Part shown: piece by piece, positions 26,419 to 35,515 of the stretch | Layout: each line of letters opens with the position of its first letter | Numbering within the stretch: the first letter of the stretch is position 1 | Source: JAWKOK01 sp963698255 | Lineage (GTDB): Bacteria > Chloroflexota > Anaerolineae > Caldilineales > Caldilineaceae | Assembly: GCA_963698255.1 (NCBI GenBank) | Contig: CAVOQD010000026.1 | Location: 1 to 64,000, forward strand | Direction: 5' to 3' | Length of the DNA: 64,000 nt | The notes under the pieces: generated by a model | Seen by the model: only the letters and a program-made list of their open reading frames with translations | What the model was told of the DNA's origin: nothing | The model's database searches: none | Made by a program: the position numbers and the translations under genes

Positions 26419-26709
26419 CTAAACGCCTTCAAACAGTTGAATGCTGTCGCCTTGCGCCAACGTCACAACTGCCTTCTTCCATTTCGGCTTGCGAATGCGA
26501 GTCTTCTTACCGCGAGCCGTTGTCTTGACAGGCATGATCATGGTGTTTACATCCACGACCTTCACGTCAAAAGCCGTCTCGACGGCATCCTTGACCAACA
26601 TTTTGTTGGCCTTCATTTCGACCTCAAAGACGTATTTGTTGTCGATCTGTGCATCATACATCGTCTTTTCGGTAACAACCGGGCGTACGATCACATCATA
26701 AATATGCAT
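26419..26709 (-). CDS. rplW: 50S ribosomal protein L23
   Basis: 96 residues. VTEKTMYDAQIDNKYVFEVEMKANKMLVKDAVETAFDVKV is typical; L23 sits at the tunnel exit and is the docking site for trigger factor and SRP. Its start lies 3 bases after the rplD stop. Confidence 0.97.
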   Translation of the reverse strand: MHIYDVIVRPVVTEKTMYDAQIDNKYVFEVEMKANKMLVKDAVETAFDVKVVDVNTMIMPVKTTARGKKTRIRKPKWKKAVVTLAQGDSIQLFEGV

Positions 26710-26712
26710 GGT

Positions 26713-27408
26713 CTAGTTCTCCGCCTCTGCCGCTACTCCAGCATCCGACTCGGGGACATCCTCAACGACATCCTCTGCAACCGGAGCAGTCAACCACTCT
26801 TCGACCTGCTCAATTGCATCCTTGGAGAAGACGAGCAGATCGTATCCCAGCAGATCTCGAATGTTCAGGTAGCCGCTCAGGAGCAACTTCACCTGGGCAA
26901 GGTTGCCGGCGCTGCGCTGGATGTTCTCGTTCTTCTCAGCCAGTACGAACAGAACAGTCTGTCCATTGCCGCCCAATGCGTCCAATGTAGCCAGCATCTC
27001 TTTGGTCCTGGGCGATTCCATCTGAAAATCGTCCATCACAACGATTTGCTCAGCAGCAGCCTTCACAGAGACTGCGCTGCGCAACGCGGCTCGCCGCATC
27101 TTGCGCGGCATGGCTTTTTCGTAGCTGCGCGGTGTCGGCCCGAAAACCGTGCCGCCGCCTACCCAGTTGGGCGAGCGAGTCGAGCCGGCTCGAGCACGAC
27201 CAGTTCCCTTCTGACGCCAGGGCTTGCGGCCACCGCCGCGCACCTGACCACGGGTCTTTGTACTGTGATTTCCCAGTCTCGCGTTGGCGAGCTGACGCAC
27301 CAGAGCCTGGTGCATCAAGGACTTATTCACCGGTGCAGCAAAGACAGCGTCGCTGACTTCTAGTTCACCTAGCTGCTTCCCGGCCATATCTTTTATCGGC
27401 AAAAGCAT
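26713..27408 (-). CDS. rplD: 50S ribosomal protein L4
   Basis: 231 residues. The loop that enters the exit tunnel (TRGQVRGGGRKPWRQKGTGRARAGSTRSPNWVGGGTVFGP) and MPRKMRRAALRSA are conserved. The C-terminus carries an acidic extension (EEWLTAPVAEDVVEDVPESDAGVAAEAEN in full), longer than in E. coli. In E. coli L4 represses the S10 operon; nothing here shows this directly. Confidence 0.97.
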   Translation of the reverse strand: MLLPIKDMAGKQLGELEVSDAVFAAPVNKSLMHQALVRQLANARLGNHSTKTRGQVRGGGRKPWRQKGTGRARAGSTRSPNWVGGGTVFGPTPRSYEKAMPRKMRRAALRSAVSVKAAAEQIVVMDDFQMESPRTKEMLATLDALGGNGQTVLFVLAEKNENIQRSAGNLAQVKLLLSGYLNIRDLLGYDLLVFSKDAIEQVEEWLTAPVAEDVVEDVPESDAGVAAEAEN

Positions 27409-27448
27409 AGCAAGTTCTCCTTGTCTCTTTCAGTCGGCGCGGCTGCGA

Positions 27449-28087
27449 TTAAGCCTTGGCCTTCTTAACAGCCTCGCGCACCAAAACAAGACTGCCACGC
27501 GAGCCGGGAACAGTCCCCTTGATCGCCAGCAGATTGCGTTCGGCATCAACAAGTGCAATCTTTAAGTTCTGGACTGTGACCTGGCGATTACCCATCTGTC
27601 CAGGAGCTTTGGCGCCCGGGAATGTGTGGCCAGGCGTTGTGCCGGCGCCACGGGAACCTGTTGCTCGCTGGCGATCAGATTGACCATGGGTTTTCGGGCC
27701 GCCGGCAAAATTGTGGCGTTTGACCGCACCGGCGAAACCTTTACCTTTGGAGATACCGACAACGTCAACAAAGTCGCCATCTTCGAAGATGTCAGCTTTG
27801 ATAACATCGCCTGGGGACAACGCTGGGGTGTCCGTGTAGCGAAGCTCACGCAAACGTCGAACGGAGGGAACGCCTGCCTTATGCAGATGGCCACGTTCGC
27901 CACCGGCCAGCTTACGTTCCGGAATCTCGTCAAAACCGATCTGAACGGCATTGTAGCCGTCTGTGTCAGACGTCTTGACCTGGGCCACGTAACAGGGACC
28001 GGCTTCGACAATTGTAACGGGCACGACCGCACCAGTTTCATCAAAAAGCTGGGTCATGCCAACTTTCTTACCTAAAATACCTCTCAT
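27449..28087 (-). CDS. rplC: 50S ribosomal protein L3
   Basis: 212 residues. GILGKKVGMTQLFDETG, SKGKGFAGAVKRHNFAGGPKTHGQSDRQRATGSRGAGTTPGHTFPGAKAPGQMGNRQVTVQNL is the conserved central region near the peptidyl transferase centre. A spacer of 110 bases separates it from rpsJ and includes a palindrome at 28162-28178. Confidence 0.97.
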   Translation of the reverse strand: MRGILGKKVGMTQLFDETGAVVPVTIVEAGPCYVAQVKTSDTDGYNAVQIGFDEIPERKLAGGERGHLHKAGVPSVRRLRELRYTDTPALSPGDVIKADIFEDGDFVDVVGISKGKGFAGAVKRHNFAGGPKTHGQSDRQRATGSRGAGTTPGHTFPGAKAPGQMGNRQVTVQNLKIALVDAERNLLAIKGTVPGSRGSLVLVREAVKKAKA

Positions 28088-28161
28088 ACTGTCCTCCTAG
28101 GACTGCCGGCAGACTGTTGAAAAACAGCCCCACCACATCATCCCGACACAGTTGACGACGC

Positions 28162-28178
28162 CGGTCAATTATTGACCG
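28162..28178. repeat. Palindrome in the rpsJ-rplC spacer
   Basis: CGGTCAAT, one base, ATTGACCG. A second small stem (CTGTT/AACAG, near 28113-28126) follows toward rplC. Together they suggest a structured RNA leader for rplC, but no known family is recognised. Confidence 0.45.
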
Positions 28179-28197
28179 CTGCTTGCCAACTGTCTTT

Positions 28198-28506
28198 TTA
28201 CAGCTTGATTTCGATGTCCACACCAGCAGGCAGGTTTAGACGAGTCAAATTTTCAATCGTCTTGCTGCCCGGCTCAACCACATCGATCAGGCGTTTGTGA
28301 GTGCGGATCTCGAACTGCTCACGACTGTCCTTGTCGATGAACGTCGAGCGCATCACCGTGAACTTCTCTGTGCGCGTCGGCAACGGCACCGGGCCAACTA
28401 CCTGGGCGCCCGTCTGTTCTGCCGCGTCGACAATCTGGCGCACGGAAGCGTCCAGCACACGATGATCGTACGCTTTGAGCTTGATGCGAATTCGCTGCTT
28501 TGCCAT
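28198..28506 (-). CDS. rpsJ: 30S ribosomal protein S10
   Basis: 102 residues. QRIRIKLKAYDHRVLDASVRQIVDAAEQTGAQVVGPVPLPTR and THKRLIDVVEP are diagnostic. S10 is also NusE, a component of the transcription antitermination complex. It is the first gene of the S10 cluster and lies about 38 bases after the terminator hairpin behind tuf. No separate promoter is evident in that gap. Confidence 0.98.
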   Translation of the reverse strand: MAKQRIRIKLKAYDHRVLDASVRQIVDAAEQTGAQVVGPVPLPTRTEKFTVMRSTFIDKDSREQFEIRTHKRLIDVVEPGSKTIENLTRLNLPAGVDIEIKL

Positions 28507-28543
28507 TCAGGTCACCTTTCAAAAAAAGAGACGATAGGCTTGA

Positions 28544-28576
28544 AAACAGGATGCTGAATCATTCAGCATCCTGTTT
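28544..28576 (-). terminator. Intrinsic terminator after tuf
   Basis: AAACAGGATGCTGAAT and ATTCAGCATCCTGTTT form a perfect 16-bp stem around one base, followed on the minus strand by TTTT. It lies 15 bases after the tuf stop and separates the str genes from the S10 genes. Confidence 0.85.
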
Positions 28577-28590
28577 CGAGTCCGTATCAC

Positions 28591-29790
28591 TTACTCAATG
28601 ATCTCGGTGATGACGCCGGCGCCGACGGTGCGGCCGCCTTCGCGAATGGCGAAGTGGCTACCGTTTTCCAGCGCAACGGGCGAAATCAACTCGACATCCA
28701 TGTTCACATTGTCGCCGGGCATCACCATCTCCACGCCCTCGGGCAGGAAAATGGCGCCGGTGATGTCCATGGTGCGAATGTAGAACTGGGGACGATAGCC
28801 CTTGAAGAACGGGGTATGGCGTCCGCCCTCTTCCTTCTTCAGCACATAGACCTCAGCCTTGAACTTGGTGTGCGGCGTGATGCTGCCGATCTTGGCCAAC
28901 ACCTGGCCACGCTCGATCTCTTCACGGGCAACACCGCGCAGCAGACAGCCGACATTGTCGCCCGCCTGGCCTTCCGGCAGCAGCTTGCGGAACATCTCGA
29001 CGCCCGTCACCGTGGTCCTGCGCGTCGGGGCCAGACCCACAATCTCCACCTCTTCCATCGGGTGGATGACGCCACGGTCGATACGACCGGTCACAACCGT
29101 TCCGCGACCCTTGATGCTGAAGACATCTTCAATCGGCATCAGGAAGGGCAATTCAGTGGCACGCTCCGGCGTCGGAATGTACTCATCCACCGCACGCATC
29201 AACTCCCAGATACATTCGTACTCCGGCGCATCCGGATCGGTGCTCTCACACTCCAGTGCACGCAGCGCACTGCCACGCACGATCGGAATGTCGTCGCCGG
29301 GGAACTTGTAGCTGTCCAGCAGCTCACGCAGCTCCATCTCGACCAGTTCCAGCAATTCCTCGTCGTCCATCATGTCGCACTTGTTCAGGAAGACGACCAT
29401 GGCCGGCACTTCCACCTGGCGAGCCAGCAGAATGTGCTCGCGCGTCTGCGGCATCGGACCGTCCGGCGCTGCCACCACCAGAATGGCGCCGTCCATCTGC
29501 GCCGCACCGGTGATCATGTTCTTGATGTAGTCGGCATGGCCCGGACAATCCACGTGGGCGTAGTGACGTTCTTCGGTCTGATACTCCACATGCGAAATCG
29601 CAATCGTGATACCACGTTGCTTCTCTTCCGGCGCATTGTCAATCTGGTCAAAGCGTGAAAAATCGGCCCAACCCTTTAGCCCCAACACCTTGGTGATGGC
29701 GGCCGTCAGCGTTGTCTTGCCATGGTCAATATGACCAATGGTGCCTACATTCACATGCGGTTTTGTCCGCTGAAATTCCTGCTTGGACAT
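28591..29790 (-). CDS. tuf: Elongation factor Tu
   Basis: 399 residues; the GTPase that brings aminoacyl-tRNA to the ribosome. GTP motifs: GHIDHGKT (P-loop), DCPGHADYIKNMITG (switch II), NKCDM, and GSALRAL. Domains 2 and 3 include GRGTVVTGRIDRG and the C-terminal MVMPGDNVNMDVELISPVALE. ATG 29790 (MSKQEFQRTKPHVNVGTIGH) is chosen over an upstream open frame because it matches the family and follows a GGAG site. P-loop histidine usage (GHIDHGKT, where many have GHVDHGKT) is a normal variant. It follows fusA in the str operon. Confidence 0.97.
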   Translation of the reverse strand: MSKQEFQRTKPHVNVGTIGHIDHGKTTLTAAITKVLGLKGWADFSRFDQIDNAPEEKQRGITIAISHVEYQTEERHYAHVDCPGHADYIKNMITGAAQMDGAILVVAAPDGPMPQTREHILLARQVEVPAMVVFLNKCDMMDDEELLELVEMELRELLDSYKFPGDDIPIVRGSALRALECESTDPDAPEYECIWELMRAVDEYIPTPERATELPFLMPIEDVFSIKGRGTVVTGRIDRGVIHPMEEVEIVGLAPTRRTTVTGVEMFRKLLPEGQAGDNVGCLLRGVAREEIERGQVLAKIGSITPHTKFKAEVYVLKKEEGGRHTPFFKGYRPQFYIRTMDITGAIFLPEGVEMVMPGDNVNMDVELISPVALENGSHFAIREGGRTVGAGVITEIIE

Positions 29791-30116
29791 TCGTTGATCT
29801 CCTTCGCATCCAATAGATATTTGTGTTACCGCGTCTATGCGTTTTTGTCTATGCGTCTCTAACGACAACCGCTCCCCGCGGTAGCCACCAAACCACTCAT
29901 TACCCAAAATTCCACAGCGGAACGTCGTAAATTATGGCGCCGACCGCAGAACGAATGTGCTAAATCTCATGGCAGAACTGCACCGCCGAACGCGTTCGGC
30001 GGTGCAGAGATATTTCCAAAAGACTCAATTGCACGAAAGTGTGCCGCAAACCTAATTAGTATACTGCGTCTACCCAGGCTGTGCCAAATTTCAATGCGTA
30101 CAAAATCAGATGGCTC
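29791..30116. other. fusA-tuf spacer with a 30-base perfect palindrome
   Basis: The 326-base spacer holds no gene. At 29978-30007 CTGCACCGCCGAACG is followed directly by its reverse complement, a strong GC-rich hairpin downstream of fusA without a T-run. It may be a 3' processing or partial termination signal between fusA and tuf. A clear tuf promoter was not found. Confidence 0.55.
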
Positions 30117-32210
30117 TTACTGCGCGCCCTTCAAAACCTTCTCGGCCACGGAGTCGCTCACACGGCTGTATTTCTCAAACTCCATGCTAAACGTGCCGCG
30201 ACCGCTTGTCATCGAACGAAGCTGGGTCGCGTAGCCGAACATCTCGCTCAACGGCACCAAGCCACGAACCGCTGTAACGCCGCGCCCACGAGGCTCCATT
30301 CCTTCAATCTCGCCACGCCGGCTGGAGAAATCGCCAACCGCATCTCCCACATACTCATCCGGCACGGTGGCCTCAACGCGCATCATCGGTTCAAGCAGGA
30401 TAGGGCCGGCCTTCTGAACGCCCTCCTTGAAGGCCATGCTACCCGCAATCTTGAAAGCGATTTCGCTGGAGTCGACTTCGTGGTAGCTGCCGTCGACCAG
30501 GGTGGCCTTGATGTCGACCACCGGATAGCCGGCCAACACACCGCTTTCAGCCGCTTCTCGAATGCCGCGCTCAACAGCGGTAAAGTAGTCTCTGGGCACG
30601 ACACCGCCGATGATGCCGACTTCATACTCGATCCCCTTGCCGGCCTCGTTTGGCTCCAGTTCCAGCCAGACATGGCCAAACTGACCACGACCACCGGACT
30701 GACGAACGAATCGACCTTCGATCCGAATCGGTCGAGAAATCGTTTCGCGATAGGCAACCTGGGGGCGACCGATGTTGGCCTGAACCCGAAACTCTCGCTT
30801 GAGACGGTCGACAATGATATCCAGATGCAGTTCACCCATACCGGCGATCACGGTCTGGCCGGTCTGCTCGTCATAGGCGACCTGGAAGGTCGGATCCTCT
30901 TCAGCCAACTTGATCAGCGCGTCGGTCAATTTGTCCTGATCGGCCTTGGATTTGGGTTCGATGGCAATCTTGATCACAGGGTCCGGGAATTCGATCGTTT
31001 CCAGAAGAATCGGACTCTTGGCATCAGAAAGCGTCTCACCGGTGAACGTCTGCTTCAGACCGACAATGGCGGCAATATCGCCGGCATCACACTCTTTGAT
31101 CTCTTCTCGCTTGTCTGCGTACATCTGAAGAAGACGGCTGACGCGTTCTTTGCGGTCGCGATTCACATTGTAGACGTTGGTTCCAGAGGAAAGCCGGCCT
31201 GAATAAACACGCGCATAGGCCAGGCGTCCAACAAACGGATCCGTTACAATCTTGAACACCAATGCGGAGAACGGCTCATCGACGTCAGCGTGACGCTCCA
31301 ATTCCTCTTCTGTGTGCGGATCTACGCCCTTGACCGGCGGCACGTCCAGAGGGCTGGGCAGATAGCGCACAATTGCATCCAACAGCGGCTGGACACCTTT
31401 GTTGCGCAACGCCGTACCCGTCATAACCGGCACAAGATCATTGGCAATAACGCCCTTGCGCAACCCGGCCATCAGTTCAGCGAGGGTGATTTTTTCTCCC
31501 TCCAAGAACTTCATCGTCAGCTCTTCATCAGTCTCAGCGACACGCTCAACCAGGATTTCTCGTGCAGCTTCAGCCTCGGCAAGCATCTCCTGCGGAATCT
31601 CTTCAATGGTAGGCTTAGCGCCTAACTCATCCGAGAAGTAGAGCGCTTTCATATTGATCAGATCGATCACGCCCAGAAAATTGTCCTCTTTTCCGATGGG
31701 CAACTGAATGGGCAACGGATCCGCGCCCAGTCGATCGCTGATCATCTGACAGGTGCGTTCAAAGTCGGCGCCGACGCGATCCATCTTGTTCACGAAACAG
31801 ATACGTGGAACGCCATAACGATCAGCTTGACGCCAGACCGTCTCGGACTGCGGCTCAACACCGGCCACGGCATCAAAAACCACAACACCGCCATCCAGCA
31901 CGCGCAGGCTGCGCTGCACCTCGGCCGTAAAATCGATATGCCCAGGGGTGTCGATGATGTTGATCTGGACTTCAGTGTTGCTCTGCTTGTCCAGCCAAAC
32001 AGTCGTGATCGCCGCAGCAGTAATCGTAATTCCGCGCTCGCGCTCCTGCACCATCCAGTCGGTTACGGCGGTGCCCTCATGCACTTCACCCATGCGGTGA
32101 ATACGGCCGGAATAGAACAGTACACGTTCGGTGATCGTCGTCTTCCCGGCATCGATATGGGCAATAATGCCGATATTGCGGGTGTTTTCAATCGGGTATT
32201 CGATGCTCAT
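30117..32210 (-). CDS. fusA: Elongation factor G
   Basis: 697 residues; GTPase for ribosomal translocation and, with RRF, recycling. GIIAHIDAGKTTITERVLFYSG (P-loop), DTPGHIDFTAEVQRSLRVLDG (switch II) and NKMDRVGADF are present; domains II to V follow, with the domain IV tip GGVVPRDYFTAVERGIREA. Full length with no indels. It lies between rpsG and tuf. Confidence 0.97.
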   Translation of the reverse strand: MSIEYPIENTRNIGIIAHIDAGKTTITERVLFYSGRIHRMGEVHEGTAVTDWMVQERERGITITAAAITTVWLDKQSNTEVQINIIDTPGHIDFTAEVQRSLRVLDGGVVVFDAVAGVEPQSETVWRQADRYGVPRICFVNKMDRVGADFERTCQMISDRLGADPLPIQLPIGKEDNFLGVIDLINMKALYFSDELGAKPTIEEIPQEMLAEAEAAREILVERVAETDEELTMKFLEGEKITLAELMAGLRKGVIANDLVPVMTGTALRNKGVQPLLDAIVRYLPSPLDVPPVKGVDPHTEEELERHADVDEPFSALVFKIVTDPFVGRLAYARVYSGRLSSGTNVYNVNRDRKERVSRLLQMYADKREEIKECDAGDIAAIVGLKQTFTGETLSDAKSPILLETIEFPDPVIKIAIEPKSKADQDKLTDALIKLAEEDPTFQVAYDEQTGQTVIAGMGELHLDIIVDRLKREFRVQANIGRPQVAYRETISRPIRIEGRFVRQSGGRGQFGHVWLELEPNEAGKGIEYEVGIIGGVVPRDYFTAVERGIREAAESGVLAGYPVVDIKATLVDGSYHEVDSSEIAFKIAGSMAFKEGVQKAGPILLEPMMRVEATVPDEYVGDAVGDFSSRRGEIEGMEPRGRGVTAVRGLVPLSEMFGYATQLRSMTSGRGTFSMEFEKYSRVSDSVAEKVLKGAQ

Positions 32211-32522
32211 AGGTCATTTTCCAGTCCAAAACAAAAGATTACGACGCCAATGCTACACACACGATGGACCATCACCGATTGCGGATAGGATCCACAACAG
32301 GTGATGGTCCTTATGCGGCTTGGCGCCGTTATCATCAATTACGCCGGCTACCTGGACGGACAACTCCACTCAAGCGCCGAATAAATTCCTAGTGTCGACG
32401 ATCAAGCGAACCGACCGGCAGGCCCTATCTACTGCCCATGCGACCGGAATCGAACATCGTCCTTCGAACCCGATTGTCCGCACGAGGCGAAAGCGGCAAT
32501 ACCGCTGCCCACATCCCGCACT
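32211..32522. other. rpsG-fusA spacer with inverted repeat
   Basis: 312 bases without a gene. GGACCATCACC (32266-32276) and GGTGATGGTCC (32300-32310) form an 11-bp stem with a 23-base loop about 56 bases before the fusA start, so it would lie in the fusA leader. A tRNA-like T-loop around 32440 was tested by eye and does not fold. Confidence 0.5.
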
Positions 32523-32990
32523 CTAGTACCGGAAGTGCGCAAATGCCTGATTGGCTTCCGCCATGCGATGCGTATCTTCACGGCGCTTGATCGTGCCACC
32601 CTCATTGCGGGCAGCATCAAGCAACTCATTGGCCAGACGAATGGCCATATCGCGACCGCTTCGCTTGCGGGAACTCTCAATCAGCCAACGCATCGCCAAT
32701 GCTGTACGACGGGAGGGACTGATCTCAACCGGAATCTGATAGGTGGCACCACCGACTCGGCGGGGCTTCACCTCCACCAATGGCGTTGCATTTTTGAGAG
32801 CCTCTTCAAAGACCTCAATCGACGGCCGGCCGGTCCGCTCTTGCATGATATCAAACGCATCGTAGACGATACGCGAGGCCAAACTCTTTTTGCCGCGCTC
32901 CATCACATTGTTGATGAATTTGGCGACAGTCAAACTATTGTAACGCGGGTCCGGAATAATCTCCCGTCGTTCTGCACGATTTCTGCGCAT
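32523..32990 (-). CDS. rpsG: 30S ribosomal protein S7
   Basis: 155 residues. MRRNRAERREIIPDPRYNSLTVAKFINNVMERGKKSLA and the beta hairpin region GGATYQIPVEI are typical. It nucleates assembly of the 30S head and contacts E-site tRNA. It starts 18 bases after rpsL with a GAGGA site. Confidence 0.97.
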   Translation of the reverse strand: MRRNRAERREIIPDPRYNSLTVAKFINNVMERGKKSLASRIVYDAFDIMQERTGRPSIEVFEEALKNATPLVEVKPRRVGGATYQIPVEISPSRRTALAMRWLIESSRKRSGRDMAIRLANELLDAARNEGGTIKRREDTHRMAEANQAFAHFRY

Positions 32991-33008
32991 CAGATCCTCG
33001 CTCGTCTC

Positions 33009-33425
33009 TTATCTAGGTCGTTTGGTTCCGTACTTGCTGCGCCCACGTTTGCGTTCGCCGACACCGGTACTATCAAGCGCGCCACGCACGATATGATAGC
33101 GCACACCCGGCAAATCTTTGACACGTCCGCCACGGACCAGCACAACACTATGCTCCTGCAAGTTGTGTCCTTCGCCCGGTATGTAGGCCGTAACCTCCAT
33201 ACCATTCGTGAGCCGCACACGAGCAACCTTGCGCAACGCCGAGTTCGGCTTCTTGGGTGTCGTAGTACGCACCTGGGTACAGACACCGCGCTTCTGCGGG
33301 TTCCCCTTGGTCATGCGGCGCGTCCTGCCGGTCAATGTATTCTGAGTATAGCGCAAGGCCGGCGCTGTCTCCTTCTTCGACATGCTCTTGCGCCCTTTGC
33401 GGACCAACTGATTAATAGTAGGCAA
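33009..33425 (-). CDS. rpsL: 30S ribosomal protein S12 (UUG start)
   Basis: 138 residues; the decoding-centre protein where streptomycin-resistance mutations occur. PTINQLVRKGR, TTTPKKPNSALRKVARVRL and GEGHNLQEHSVVLVRGGRVKDLPGVRYH are conserved, including the lysine of PKKPNSA. The start must be TTG 33425, as it places the family N-terminus directly behind it and GGGAGGA lies 6 bases before; no ATG or GTG is better placed. First gene of the str operon, with a promoter at 33698-33727. Confidence 0.96.
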   Translation of the reverse strand: MPTINQLVRKGRKSMSKKETAPALRYTQNTLTGRTRRMTKGNPQKRGVCTQVRTTTPKKPNSALRKVARVRLTNGMEVTAYIPGEGHNLQEHSVVLVRGGRVKDLPGVRYHIVRGALDSTGVGERKRGRSKYGTKRPR

Positions 33426-33697
33426 CAGATTCCTCCCGCTAGATAATTTCGCCCAAAGTGCTTTGGCGCTCAATCCACGACCGCAGCGCCGTTACAAATA
33501 AGTCACCAAGTCGTATCGACTTAAAATTCCATCCCAACAGATAATTCCATTCGACTGAACCGGCCGCCATTTGGCGAACTGCTCACATATCTGATTCATT
33601 CAATTGTAGCCCCATGGCCGATCACTCATCATCACGACTCGCATCTATTTTTTCGATGCCACGATGAATCTACGCGCAACAAGGCCCACGAAAAACC

Positions 33698-33727
33698 AGT
33701 GTAGCACAGCCGCTGAAAGCCCGTCAA
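33698..33727 (-). promoter_or_regulatory. Sigma70-type promoter of the str operon
   Basis: Minus strand TTGACG (33727-33722) and TACACT (33703-33698) with an 18-base spacer. It is the only good promoter-like pair before rpsL and would give a leader of about 265 bases. Confidence 0.65.
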
Positions 33728-33792
33728 ATCTCCTCGTGCCCAATTGGCAACATAGTTTAATTACCGCAGAAGAGAGCGGACGATCTCCGGCC

Positions 33793-33826
33793 AAAAAATA
33801 CCCGCAGGCGTTCGCCTGCGGGTATT
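33793..33826 (-). terminator. Rho-independent terminator of the lipoprotein gene
   Basis: AATACCCGCAGGCG, then a short loop, then CGCCTGCGGGTATT, followed on the minus strand by a T-run from the six A at 33793-33798. It lies 40 bases after the lipoprotein stop. Confidence 0.85.
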
Positions 33827-33865
33827 GATAATCAATGGGTACACTTGCGCGCAAGTCGGAAAGAC

Positions 33866-34387
33866 TTACTGACCCAAGCCCACCATCAACTCGCCGTCGT
33901 TGGCGTCAATCATAAGAGCAACACCCAATTCGGGGCTGTTCAGGGCACGATTGATGGCGCCTTCCACGACCTTCAAAATCGGACCCGTGGCAGCCATGCC
34001 CATTGCAGCGGCCTGTTCAAGCTCTACCGACACAATGTTGTTGTCGACTGTCACGTTACCCACCAATTGGACGGGACCAGCAACAGTATCAACTTGGACA
34101 GCGATCTGTCCGTCGCTGAACATGGTCGTGACGCCAGTGACCAACCCCATATCACCAAGATTTTGCTTGATGAGTTCAGTCGCCAGACTGCTGAGTTCAC
34201 TGTCTGTCAAAGCAACCTTGCCGGCCATCAGACCCGCCATGGCTTTTTGCTGGGCCGCCATCGCAGCGTCCATGCTGATTTCAACATCGCCTTCTGGCAT
34301 TGTTGCGCCACCAGCAGCACAGCCAGCAAGCATCGCCACAAGAAGGACTAGGACAAACGACACGACCAAGTTCTTTCGGTTAAGCAT
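33866..34387 (-). CDS. Putative lipoprotein of unknown function
   Basis: 173 residues. A signal peptide (NLVVSFVLVLLVAMLAGC) ends in the lipobox LAGC, so lipid attachment at C23 is expected. The mature part is rich in Ala, Met and Val with an Asp-rich ending (LMIDANDGELMVGLG). A pattern of short beta strands (TTMFSDGQIAVQVDTVAGPVQLVGNVTVDNNIVSVEL) suggests a small lipid-binding or LolA/DUF-type fold; I do not recognise a named family. It is monocistronic, with its own terminator. Its upstream region (34388-34734) has TTGACA and TATTAT on the minus strand but 21 bases apart. Confidence 0.55.
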   Translation of the reverse strand: MLNRKNLVVSFVLVLLVAMLAGCAAGGATMPEGDVEISMDAAMAAQQKAMAGLMAGKVALTDSELSSLATELIKQNLGDMGLVTGVTTMFSDGQIAVQVDTVAGPVQLVGNVTVDNNIVSVELEQAAAMGMAATGPILKVVEGAINRALNSPELGVALMIDANDGELMVGLGQ

Positions 34388-34734
34388 AAAAACCTCCCTT
34401 AAACCTGAAGCAAATCGGTTGACAATGGTTTTTTTTCTTCACAGCTTGTGTGAACAAGACTGTGTAAACAACGAAACGAGGCGCCCCGATTATAATACGG
34501 GACCGACAGTGCCGGAAATGTCAAAAAAACTTGCAAGCCTAAATGGTTCACGCTACCAAATGTGTAAGAACGTGTTCATCAGATCGCCTTGAGGAGACAT
34601 TTCCACAAGATTATAGCAGCATTATGAGAGTCTTGCAACCGCGAATTCGCGGCAACTCAATCATATCCGCCCAGAAGATTATTGTCAAGCTGACGCTTGG
34701 CCTACGATTGCCCAATGACGCCTCTTTTTGCCGC
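34388..34734. other. Intergenic region upstream of the lipoprotein gene
   Basis: 347 bases, A/T-rich near 34425-34500. It contains the doubtful promoter pair described for the lipoprotein gene and no recognisable gene or repeat. Confidence 0.45.
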
Positions 34735-35473
34735 TCACGCACCGTCCAGATCCCAGTCCGGATTGGCAATACTCTCAACCGCACCCGTCAGCGTCTGCTC
34801 ATATCCATCCAAAACGGCGTAGAGAACTTCATCGATAAACTGGTTAACGAGTCGCTGAATGCGAACATCATCGGCGTCGAGCATGCCTGTGCCACCACCC
34901 TCATGAATGGCCGACGTCAACTGCTGCCGAAAGAACTGAACTGCCTGCCCCGTCTCCGCCAATCCCACGCCTGTGGCCGCGGCCTCGCGGCCATATTCTT
35001 GGCCGAGAACGCGCCCGTCGGCTAGAATCCGCTCGCGTTGAGCATGCTTCATGACATAGGAGATCGCCAGAGAGAAGATCTGACGCCCCCGCTCCCGGCG
35101 CAAGGCACGCGATTCGTCGTCGCTGCTCTCCAGCCAGCGCTGATCCTTATGGGGCATCTGCTGAATCTGTTCGCGAACGCGGCCGACGGCCACGTTCACC
35201 AGTTCATTGCTGTCCCCCTCCAGATCGGCGCTCGCCCGATCGGAGAGAAATCGTCGCAGATCATTGAGGTTAAATCGTCGATGCCCGCCAGGGGTCCGAA
35301 AGACCGCAATATCGCCGCTGTCGGACCATGTCCGCAACGTCGTATAGTGTACGCCAAGATACTTGCTGGCCTGGCCAAGCGTCAACCACTGCTGTCGATC
35401 TGCTCGTTCACCGCGCGACAGCGTCTCTGTTCCTGGGCAGATCGCCCTCTGTCTTCTCAACCCGCTTACTCAT
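34735..35473 (-). CDS. MerR/excisionase-type HTH regulator with helical C-terminal domain
   Basis: About 241-245 residues. WLTLGQASKYLGVHYTTLRTWSDSGDIAVFRTPGGHRRFNLNDLRRFL is a winged MerR/excisionase HTH that should bind DNA. The C-terminal two thirds (RGRQIFSLAISYVMKHAQRERILADGRVLGQEYG to QFFRQQLTSAI to LDGYEQTL) is an all-helical domain of the type found as N-terminal sensor or dimer modules in RsbR-like proteins. A TTG at 35460 is the first start in frame; an ATG at 35473 with a GGA site lies one frame off and would join after removing one base near 35415, giving MSKRVEKTEGDLPR as N-terminus. It follows priA by about 40 bases, so it may be co-transcribed. Confidence 0.65.
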
Positions 35474-35515
35474 TGCGAATATCCAAAAGGTCAGCGCTTC
35501 TGCGCTGCATACAAC

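Larger units (their letters stand above)
33426..33865. other. Intergenic region upstream of the str operon
   Basis: 440 bases containing the str promoter (33698-33727) and, nearer the lipoprotein gene, that gene's terminator (33793-33826). The roughly 270-base leader of rpsL holds no convincing gene. Confidence 0.6.

Noticed and set aside
32431..32520. Possible tRNA on the minus strand (GTTCGATTCC-like T-loop).
   Set aside because: The T-arm bases do not pair, and no acceptor stem or anticodon arm can be drawn.
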